From the NCBI GenBank assembly GCA_030637845.1, contig DAOWFT010000186.1, positions 1-11,549 on the forward strand: a stretch of 11,549 bases of DNA, in the 5' to 3' direction. The position numbers and the translations under genes were made by a program. Source of the DNA: Thalassospiraceae bacterium (GTDB taxonomy: Bacteria > Pseudomonadota > Alphaproteobacteria > Rhodospirillales > Magnetovibrionaceae). The notes under the pieces are model-generated. The model worked only from the letters and a program-made list of their open reading frames with translations, was not told where the DNA came from and did not search any database. Positions 5,458 to 11,549 of the stretch are shown one piece after another (within the stretch, counting starts at the first letter, position 1; each line of letters begins with the position of its first letter).

Positions 5458-6396
5458 ATGCGTATCTTTAGACACTATACCGACCTGCCCAGAGATGCCC
5501 GCGATGTGGTGGTTGCCATTGGCAATTTCGACGGCGTGCACAAGGGCCACCAAGAGGTCATTAATGAAGCCGGCACCATAGCCCGGGCCATGGGTGTGCC
5601 GTGGGCGGTGCTGACGTTTGAGCCGCACCCGACATCGGTGTTTCGCCCCGAGACTGAGCCATTTCGTCTGACCACCATGCGTACCAAAGTGCGCGTAATA
5701 GAAGAAATGGGCGTTGATCAAATACTGGTTCAGCATTTTGACAAGGATTTTGCATCCCTTGATGCCGATGCCTTTATTGATGAGGTGTTATTGGCCGGTC
5801 TCGGTGCCCGCCATGTTGTTTCCGGCTATGATTTTGAATTCGGACGTGGCCGCGGCGGCAGCCCTGATTTATTGTTAAAACGTGGCCGGGAAAAGGACTT
5901 TGGCTTTACCGCGGTGCCCAAGGTAGTAGATGCCAATGGCGAGGTTTATTCATCCACCCGGGTTAGAAATGAATTAAAGGCAGCCAACCCCCGGGCCGCA
6001 ACCGAAATACTGGGGGTTCCGTTTGAAATCGAAGGCCGGGTTGAACACGGCGATGCCCGTGGCCGCGAATTGGGTTATCCTACCGCCAACCTGACCATGG
6101 GGGATTATCTTCATCCGGCCACCGGTATATATGCGGTGCAGGCCGGCATTGACGAAGGGTTAAATACCAAATGGATGGATGGGGCCGGTAGTTTTGGCTA
6201 TCGTCCGCAGTTTGGCGGCACCCATGAGCTAATGGAAGTTTACCTGTTCGATTTTGATGGCGACCTTTACGGTAAACATCTGCGGGTCCGGCTTATTGAA
6301 TACCTGCGTCTGGAAATGAAGTTTGACGGACTAGATGAATTAAAGGCACAAATAGCTGACGATTGCGTCAAGGTTCGCCAAATACTTGCTAAATAA
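5458..6396 (+). CDS. ribF: Bifunctional riboflavin kinase / FAD synthetase
   Basis: This 312-residue enzyme converts riboflavin to FMN and then to FAD in the cytosol. The N-terminal adenylyltransferase domain (about 1-185) has the nucleotide-binding GNFDGVHKGH at 22-31, TFEPHP at 53-58, FGRGRGGS at 128-135 and SSTRVR at 165-170. The C-terminal flavokinase domain (about 186-310) has the GRELGYPTANL loop (PTAN at 208-211) and the catalytic Glu260 in MEVYLFDFDGDLYG. ATG 5458 (MRIFRHYTDLP) fits family N-termini better than an in-frame TTG at 5419. No clear Shine-Dalgarno precedes it. The 65-nt gap after the MaoC gene shows no FMN riboswitch. The loop GSFGYRPQF departs slightly from the usual RPTF. 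Confidence 0.95.
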   Translation: MRIFRHYTDLPRDARDVVVAIGNFDGVHKGHQEVINEAGTIARAMGVPWAVLTFEPHPTSVFRPETEPFRLTTMRTKVRVIEEMGVDQILVQHFDKDFASLDADAFIDEVLLAGLGARHVVSGYDFEFGRGRGGSPDLLLKRGREKDFGFTAVPKVVDANGEVYSSTRVRNELKAANPRAATEILGVPFEIEGRVEHGDARGRELGYPTANLTMGDYLHPATGIYAVQAGIDEGLNTKWMDGAGSFGYRPQFGGTHELMEVYLFDFDGDLYGKHLRVRLIEYLRLEMKFDGLDELKAQIADDCVKVRQILAK

Positions 6397-6426
6397 GCTA
6401 CTGGCTAAAGCCAGCCCCTTGCTAAA
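6385..6426 (+). repeat. CTTGCTAAA direct repeat flanking a short hairpin at the ribF-ileS junction
   Basis: CTTGCTAAA occurs at 6385-6393, covering the last ribF codons, and again at 6418-6426, just before the ileS ribosome site. Between them CTGGC-TAAA-GCCAG (6401-6414) can form a 5-bp stem whose loop region holds a third GCTAAA. The stem is short and lacks a T-run, so it is not a terminator. It may be a mere duplication or a minor RNA-processing site. Confidence 0.35.
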
Positions 6427-6444
6427 GGATCAAGAAAGAACAAA

Positions 6445-9327
6445 ATGAGCGCTGACAATATAGATTATAAAAACACCGTTTTTCTTCCTAATACGGAGTT
6501 TCCCATGCGCGGAAACCTGCCCAAGCGCGAGCCCGATATGCTGGCCCGCTGGCAGGAAATGGATCTTTATGCCCGCCACCGCGAACAGGGCAAAGGCCGG
6601 GAAAAGTTCATCCTTCATGACGGTCCGCCATACGCCAACGGCCATTTGCACATCGGTCATGCCTTAAACAAAATCCTTAAAGACACAATTAACCGTTCAC
6701 AACAAATGCTGGGCAAAGACGCCGATTATGTTCCGGGATGGGATTGTCACGGCCTGCCCATCGAATGGAAAATCGAAGAAAAATACCGCAAAGCCGGCAA
6801 AGACAAAGACGACGTTGACGTGGTTGAGTTCCGCAAGGAATGCCGCGAATTTGCCGCACACTGGATAGATATCCAGCGCGAAGAATTCAAACGCATGGGA
6901 ATTATTGGTAACTGGGATAAACCCTATATGACCATGACCAATAAGGCCGAGGCGGCGATTGCCGCTGAGCTGGGCAAGTTCCTGATGAACGGCTCGCTTT
7001 ACAAAGGCGCCAAACCTATAATGTGGTCGGTGGTGGAAAAAACCGCATTGGCCGAGGCCGAGGTCGAATATCACGAACACCGTTCACCAACAATTTTTGT
7101 CCGCTTCCCGGTTGTCTCATCCAATGTGGCGGCGCTTGATGGCGCATCCATTGTTATCTGGACGACCACCCCGTGGACTATTCCATCCAACCGCGCCGTG
7201 GCTTACGGTGATGACATTGACTATGTGGTGTTAAGGGTTACTGACATAGCAGAAGAAGGAACCGCAATTGTTGGTGAAACAATTGCCATTGCTAGGGCAT
7301 TGGTAACGTCGGTATGCGAAGCCGCTGGAATTCAATCCCACGAAATTGTTGCATCGTTCAAGGGCGCAGAGGTAGCCGGAACCATCTGTCATCATCCCAT
7401 GCGAGCTGACGATGCGGTTTACGAATTTGATGTTCCGGCATTAAAAGCAGATTTTGTCGAGGTCGATACCGGCGCGGGGTTTGTGCATATTGCGCCGGGC
7501 CACGGTGCCGATGACTGGGAATTGGGCATCGCCAATGGCATCGCCATTCCCGATACGGTTGGCCCCGACGGCAGCTACCTACAAGCGGTGGGTGAGAAGC
7601 TATGCGGGACCAAGGTCATGGATTTTGACCCAACCAAGAAAAAATCAAAACCGTGGTTCCCCGCCAATAAAATGGTAATGGCAATGCTGGTTGAAAATGG
7701 CTCTTTGCTGGCCAGCGGTCATTTAATTCACAGCTATCCCCACTCATGGCGTTCGAAAGCTCCGCTTATTTTCCGCAATACCCCGCAGTGGTTTATTTCC
7801 ATGGAAAAAACCGGCCTAAGGGAAACCGCACTAAGGGCCATTGACGATACCCGCTTTGTTCCGGCCCAGGGCAAAAACCGTCTGCGCGCCATGATTGAAC
7901 AGCGTCCCGATTGGTGCGTATCGCGCCAGCGGGCATGGGGCGTGCCCATTACGGTTTTTGTTAACAAAAAAACAGGCGAGCCTTTGCGTGACCAAGCGGT
8001 GCTTGACCGGGTTTTTGAAATATTCACCAATGAAGGCTCAGATGCGTGGTTCTCCAGGCCCGCAGCGGATTTTTTAGGCGCTGATTATAAGACGGAAGAC
8101 TATGAGCAAGTCACCGACATTCTTGATGTCTGGTTCGATAGCGGCTCAACCCATGCCTTTGTGCTGGAAGGCGACGAATGGCCCAGCCTTTCATCGCCGG
8201 CATCGCTTTATCTCGAAGGTTCTGACCAGCATCGCGGCTGGTTTCATTCATCATTGCTGGAAAGCTGCGGCACCCGTGGCCGTGCGCCATACGATACAAT
8301 TTTGACCCACGGTTTTATTCTGGATGAAAAAGCCGAAAAAATGTCCAAATCATCGGGCAATGCACTTTCGCCCAACGATGTTTACAGCCAATTCGGTGCA
8401 GACATTTTGCGTTTGTGGGTGGTTGGCACCGATTATACCGAAGACCCGGTGTTCGGCCCGGAAACATTAAAACAAATGTCGGATATTTACCGCCGCTTGC
8501 GCAACACATTGAGGTTTTTGTTAGGCAATCTGGATGGGTTTGATGAGGCCGAACATATTGACATCGCCCAGATGCCGGAACTGGAGCGTTGGATGCTGGG
8601 CCGCTTGCACAAGATGGATGCAATGGTTCGCACATCGTGTGATGCCTATAATTTTCATCCACTGTTTAATGAGCTTAGCAATTTTTGCACGGTTGATTTG
8701 TCCGCGTTTTATTTTGATATTCGTAAAGACACGCTTTATTGCGAACGTTCGGATTCAACCGTCAGGCGCGCCACCCGCACGGTGTTGAACGAAATATTTA
8801 ATTATCTGACCGCATGGCTGGCACCGTTTATATGCTTTACCGCCGAAGAAGCATGGCAAACGCGTTTCCCAAGCGATACTGACAGCATTCATTACCGCCT
8901 GTTCCCCGATGTTCCGGAAAACTGGGAAGACAAGGCGTTGGAAGAAAAATGGACAAAGGTTCGCGCCCTACGTCGGGTCGTGACCGGTGCGCTGGAAATA
9001 GAGCGTGCGGAAAAACGCATCGGTTCCAGCCTGCAGGCCGCGCCCAAGGTCTACGCAACAGCTGAATACATAAACGCAATGCAGGGCGTTGATTTAAGCG
9101 AGTTGGCAATTACATCAGGGGCCGAATTAATCGAAGGCAAGGCTCCGTCCGGTGCGTTCAAACTGGACGATGTCGATGGTGTCGGCGTGGTTTCAAAATT
9201 GGCCGATGGTGAAAAATGCGAACGTTGCTGGATGGTGAAAACCGATGTTGGCTCAGACGCAAATCACCCGACGGTTTGCGGGCGTTGCGCCTGTGCTGCA
9301 AATCATCAGGGAGACAGCACCGCTTGA
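6445..9327 (+). CDS. ileS: Isoleucyl-tRNA synthetase
   Basis: This 960-residue class I synthetase charges tRNA-Ile in the cytosol. The catalytic signatures are PPYANGHLHIGH (HIGH at 69-72) and KMSKS at 632-636. The connective-peptide editing domain, which clears mischarged Val-tRNA, has WTTTPWTIPSN at 239-249. The C-terminus keeps the bacterial-type zinc site, with CERC at 925-928 and CGRC at 945-948. Length and motifs suit a full bacterial IleS, so a muted editing site or truncation is not suspected. Translation starts at ATG 6445, preceded by AAGAAAG 6 nt upstream and AAAGGA further back. The ribF gene ends 48 nt upstream. Its TGA overlaps the lspA TTG start. Confidence 0.98.
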   Translation: MSADNIDYKNTVFLPNTEFPMRGNLPKREPDMLARWQEMDLYARHREQGKGREKFILHDGPPYANGHLHIGHALNKILKDTINRSQQMLGKDADYVPGWDCHGLPIEWKIEEKYRKAGKDKDDVDVVEFRKECREFAAHWIDIQREEFKRMGIIGNWDKPYMTMTNKAEAAIAAELGKFLMNGSLYKGAKPIMWSVVEKTALAEAEVEYHEHRSPTIFVRFPVVSSNVAALDGASIVIWTTTPWTIPSNRAVAYGDDIDYVVLRVTDIAEEGTAIVGETIAIARALVTSVCEAAGIQSHEIVASFKGAEVAGTICHHPMRADDAVYEFDVPALKADFVEVDTGAGFVHIAPGHGADDWELGIANGIAIPDTVGPDGSYLQAVGEKLCGTKVMDFDPTKKKSKPWFPANKMVMAMLVENGSLLASGHLIHSYPHSWRSKAPLIFRNTPQWFISMEKTGLRETALRAIDDTRFVPAQGKNRLRAMIEQRPDWCVSRQRAWGVPITVFVNKKTGEPLRDQAVLDRVFEIFTNEGSDAWFSRPAADFLGADYKTEDYEQVTDILDVWFDSGSTHAFVLEGDEWPSLSSPASLYLEGSDQHRGWFHSSLLESCGTRGRAPYDTILTHGFILDEKAEKMSKSSGNALSPNDVYSQFGADILRLWVVGTDYTEDPVFGPETLKQMSDIYRRLRNTLRFLLGNLDGFDEAEHIDIAQMPELERWMLGRLHKMDAMVRTSCDAYNFHPLFNELSNFCTVDLSAFYFDIRKDTLYCERSDSTVRRATRTVLNEIFNYLTAWLAPFICFTAEEAWQTRFPSDTDSIHYRLFPDVPENWEDKALEEKWTKVRALRRVVTGALEIERAEKRIGSSLQAAPKVYATAEYINAMQGVDLSELAITSGAELIEGKAPSGAFKLDDVDGVGVVSKLADGEKCERCWMVKTDVGSDANHPTVCGRCACAANHQGDSTA
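9308..9313 (+). promoter_or_regulatory. Shine-Dalgarno site deciding the lspA TTG start
   Basis: AGGGAG inside the end of ileS lies 10 nt before TTG 9324. It favours that start over the in-frame ATG at 9216, which would overlap ileS by more than 100 nt. Confidence 0.6.
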
Positions 9328-9863
9328 GCTCGCTTGTAACCGATATTGGAAAACTCAGGTTGCTTGGGCTAACGCTGGCAACGGTTGTATTTATTGTGGA
9401 TCAACTTTCCAAATGGTGGATCCTGACCGATGTAATGTCGATCCCCACGGTAATCCGGATTACTTCGTTTTTTAATATTGTTCTTGCCTGGAACAGGGGG
9501 ATCAGCTTCGGGATGTTTGATTCCGGCTCACCCTGGAGCAGCTGGATACTGATTGTGGTTGCGCTGGTAATTGTAATTTTTTTAGGTCTATGGCTGATGC
9601 GGGGTGAAAGCATGCTTTCGGTCTTGGCAATCGGGTCTATTATCGGGGGTGCGCTGGGCAATGTGGTTGACCGAATCCGTTTCGGCGCGGTTGTCGATTT
9701 TCTCGATTTCCATATAGGGGGCAGCCATTGGCCAGCCTTCAACGTGGCAGATAGCGCCATAACCCTAGGGGCTGCGGCATTAATTCTCGAGGCCTTGAAG
9801 CCAGACCCAGAACAGCCTAAAAATAACGATAATCAGGGCCTAAACAATAATCCGGAAAACTAA
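9324..9863 (+). CDS. lspA: Lipoprotein signal peptidase (signal peptidase II)
   Basis: This 179-residue inner-membrane aspartyl protease removes signal peptides from diacylglyceryl-modified prolipoproteins. The family blocks are all present: VDQLSKWW (25-32), WNRGISFGMF (56-65), GGALGNVVDRIRFGAVVDFLDF with catalytic Asp116, and FNVADSAITLG with catalytic Asp143. Four membrane segments are visible, at about 12-31, 72-91, 97-115 and 141-157. The C-terminal tail (159-179) is hydrophilic and Asn-rich. TTG 9324 shares bases with the ileS TGA (TTGA) and gives MSSLVTDIGKLRLLGL; an upstream ATG would add 36 residues unlike the family. It overlaps the next gene, a lipoprotein, by one base (TAATG), which suggests coupled expression of peptidase and substrate. 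Confidence 0.95.
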   Translation: MSSLVTDIGKLRLLGLTLATVVFIVDQLSKWWILTDVMSIPTVIRITSFFNIVLAWNRGISFGMFDSGSPWSSWILIVVALVIVIFLGLWLMRGESMLSVLAIGSIIGGALGNVVDRIRFGAVVDFLDFHIGGSHWPAFNVADSAITLGAAALILEALKPDPEQPKNNDNQGLNNNPEN

Positions 9864-10438
9864 TGAGAATATCAGCAATAAAAAGTACCGCTATAATTTG
9901 CCTTATCATTGCCATGGGAGCCGTTTCCGGGTGCGCCGATACCAGGCGTGCATTGATTAAAGAAAAAGGTGCGCCCGATGAGTTTGAGGTTTATACCCGG
10001 GCGCCGCTTTCCCTGCCGCCTGATTTTGGACTACGCCCCCCGGCAGAATCGGGAACAGTGGTGCGTAGCTCCGACGATCCCACTACACAGGCCCGCATTG
10101 CGGTAACCGGAAAGCAACCGCAACCGCAACAGCAACAGGCAAGTGCGTCAAGTCCGGGTATGGCCGCAATTTATGCACGTAGTGGTGCAAACAGTGCCGA
10201 TCCTAATATTCGACAGCTGGTAAACAGAGAATCCTCAGCATTTTCCGCCGAAGACACATCGGTAATGGAAGGTCTGATGTTTAGTGACGAAGAGCTAAAC
10301 AGGGGCACCTTGGTTGATCCGGCCATGGAAGCCGCCCGCATCCGTGAAAACAAAGCCAAGGGAATACCCCTCAACGAAGGTGAAATACCCAAAATTGAAC
10401 GTAAAAAACCACGCCTGCTAGAAGGTATATTCAACTAA
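9863..10438 (+). CDS. bamF: DUF3035 lipoprotein, BamF-like outer-membrane assembly subunit
   Basis: This 191-residue predicted lipoprotein has a signal peptide with lipobox AVSGC, so the lipidated residue is Cys24. It continues with KGAPDEFEVYTRAPLSLPPDFGLRPP (in parts, about residues 35-60), the signature of the alphaproteobacterial DUF3035 family, named BamF for its association with the beta-barrel assembly machine. Beyond this the protein looks disordered: a Gln/Pro run at 85-92, then charged stretches rich in Glu, Lys and Pro. ATG 9863 overlaps the lspA stop by one base. The Bam role rests on family recognition, and the symbol is given with some reservation. Confidence 0.8.
   Translation: MRISAIKSTAIICLIIAMGAVSGCADTRRALIKEKGAPDEFEVYTRAPLSLPPDFGLRPPAESGTVVRSSDDPTTQARIAVTGKQPQPQQQQASASSPGMAAIYARSGANSADPNIRQLVNRESSAFSAEDTSVMEGLMFSDEELNRGTLVDPAMEAARIRENKAKGIPLNEGEIPKIERKKPRLLEGIFN
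10114..10137 (+). repeat. Four-unit hexanucleotide repeat inside the BamF-like gene
   Basis: GCAACC, GCAACC, GCAACA, GCAACA run in tandem and encode a Gln/Pro stretch (residues 85-92). Six-base units keep the frame, so copy-number changes would alter linker length without disrupting the gene. Confidence 0.75.
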
Positions 10439-10532
10439 TAGCCTGGTAATGCTCTGGCCACCGCGTATTGGCCCCGTGCCCTCAGTCGATTTTTCGCCTT
10501 TATCCAGCCCCATTTATAGGGTCAATTAAGGC

Positions 10533-11549
10533 ATGCGTATTTTGTTTGCCCTGAAGATTGCAGTTTTAATGCTTGTAGCCGCCGCTGGCGATGCACGGGC
10601 AGAAGTATTCGCGCCAGTTAAGTTTACCCTTGATAACGGGTTGGATGTGGTTGTTGTTTCAAACCACCGCTCGCCGGTTGTTATGCAGATGCTTTGGTAT
10701 CGGGTCGGCTCTATTGATGAACCGGTGAGTAAAAGCGGAATGGCGCATTTGCTTGAACACCTGATGTTCAAGGGAACGAAAAAGCATCCAAATGGAGAAT
10801 TTTCAAAATTGGTCGCCAGAAATGGCGGTAATGAAAATGCCTTTACCTCGTTTGATTACACCGGATACCACCAGACAGTTTCTGCCGACAGGTTGGAAAT
10901 GGTTATGGAACTTGAAGCAGACCGGATGAGTTCGCTTGTTTTAAGCGATGGTGACATAGAAACAGAAAGCAACGTAATTCTGGAAGAGCGTCGCCAGCGC
11001 ATAGGAAACAGCCCATCGGGCAAGTTACGGTTGGAGGTAAACGCCCGCCTGTTTCCAAATGGCCATCCCTATGGCCGCCCAGTCATAGGGTGGGAAGGGG
11101 AAATAAAATCAATAACCCGGTCAGATCTTTTGGATTTTTATAAAAAATATTATGTGCCCTCCAATGCCGTACTGGTGGTTGTCGGCGATGTTAGCCCCGA
11201 AACTGTGCGCAAGCTGGCGGTTAAATATTATGGCCCCATCAACGGCGGCCAACCCCCGTTACGCCCGTTGCTGGGGATACCCGATATCCCCAAATCAGGC
11301 GAGGTAATAGTGCGTGATGCACGGGTTGGCCAACCGGCATGGAGCCTTAACGTAATTGCCCCATCGCTCGGCAATAATAATGCGGGTCGGGTGGCCGCGT
11401 TTGAGGTGCTGGCACAAGTTCTTGGCGGCGGCACAACCTCAAGGCTTTATAAATCCATGGTTATTGGTGACGGCAAGGCGGTTTCCGCCGGGTCTATATA
11501 TTCTTCCGATCCCATGGGGCCGGGGCGCTTTATTTTTTATGCCAGCCCC
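10533..11549 (+). CDS. Secreted M16-family zinc metallopeptidase, N-terminal part
   Basis: The first 339 codons of a pitrilysin-like peptidase cut by the window end. The signal peptide is MRILFALKIAVLMLVAAAGDARA, cleaved before EVF, so it acts in the periplasm. The inverted zinc motif HLLEH is at 72-76 (His72, Glu75, His76); the third ligand is Glu151 or Glu152 in VILEERR. NAFTSFDYTGYHQ (102-114) and the second-domain start near SNAVLVVVGD match M16 enzymes with an active site. ATG 10533 is the first usable start after an in-frame TAA at 10527-10529. AAGG lies only 1 nt before it, too close for an ordinary ribosome site. Family members often have an inactive M16 partner encoded next, which would be beyond the window. 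Confidence 0.92.
   Translation, partial: MRILFALKIAVLMLVAAAGDARAEVFAPVKFTLDNGLDVVVVSNHRSPVVMQMLWYRVGSIDEPVSKSGMAHLLEHLMFKGTKKHPNGEFSKLVARNGGNENAFTSFDYTGYHQTVSADRLEMVMELEADRMSSLVLSDGDIETESNVILEERRQRIGNSPSGKLRLEVNARLFPNGHPYGRPVIGWEGEIKSITRSDLLDFYKKYYVPSNAVLVVVGDVSPETVRKLAVKYYGPINGGQPPLRPLLGIPDIPKSGEVIVRDARVGQPAWSLNVIAPSLGNNNAGRVAAFEVLAQVLGGGTTSRLYKSMVIGDGKAVSAGSIYSSDPMGPGRFIFYASP

Noticed and set aside
6697..7080. 127-residue minus-strand open frame inside ileS
   Set aside because: It is the antisense shadow of the well-conserved ileS catalytic region, with no recognisable domain or ribosome site.
9216..9323. Longer lspA start at ATG 9216
   Set aside because: It overlaps the conserved ileS zinc-finger coding region. 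The added residues are basic, Cys-containing and not LspA-like.
10456..10494. GGCCA/TGGCC stem followed by a T-run as a terminator after the BamF-like gene
   Set aside because: The stem is only 5 bp with an 8-nt loop, and the T-run starts about 16 nt later, too far for an intrinsic terminator.

Overview
This window looks like chromosomal DNA from an alphaproteobacterium, probably of the Rhodospirillales type. It has roughly balanced GC, a Coq7-type ubiquinone hydroxylase, a DUF3035/BamF-like lipoprotein, and the compact run ribF-ileS-lspA-bamF-M16 peptidase that I associate with that group. The taxon is inferred from gene content and protein style. No taxonomic marker was compared.

Layout. 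The left edge holds the 3' end of a TrmJ-type RNA methyltransferase (+). It converges, with 5 nt between stop codons, on a minus-strand operon transcribed right to left: a YqaA/DedA-family membrane protein, then DsbB, then Coq7. An intergenic stretch of about 150 bp follows. It carries a perfect 8-bp inverted repeat, a candidate minus-strand promoter for the DedA operon, and a strong sigma70-like promoter for a plus-strand tRNA-Leu(CAA). From there everything is on the plus strand. Only 36 nt after the tRNA begins a two-gene signalling unit: a 202-residue secreted protein of unknown family, overlapping by 4 nt a 673-residue hybrid histidine kinase (HAMP, HisKA, HATPase, C-terminal receiver). 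A MaoC-type hydratase follows after 7 nt. Then come ribF, ileS, lspA (TTG start inside the ileS stop codon), a lipoprotein gene overlapping lspA by 1 nt, and the 5' part of a secreted M16 zinc peptidase cut by the window end.

How the genes relate. Most of the window is housekeeping: translation (TrmJ, tRNA-Leu, IleS), flavin cofactors (RibF), ubiquinone synthesis (Coq7), periplasmic disulfides (DsbB) and envelope lipoproteins (LspA beside a lipoprotein that it should process). The least explained part is 2267-4893. The secreted protein contains a helical motif repeated four times (TPSxVY-like, at residues 33, 77, 124 and 168, spacing 44/47/44), which indicates an ancient internal duplication. 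Its gene is translationally coupled to a kinase whose periplasmic sensor carries a GYGGMIHNFKNYLLR segment reminiscent of some chemoreceptor-type sensors. I infer a periplasmic accessory or ligand-binding protein working with the kinase. No HPt or response-regulator output gene is present here. No CRISPR array, insertion sequence, phage gene or restriction system was seen, and no stretch over 300 bp lacks a gene.
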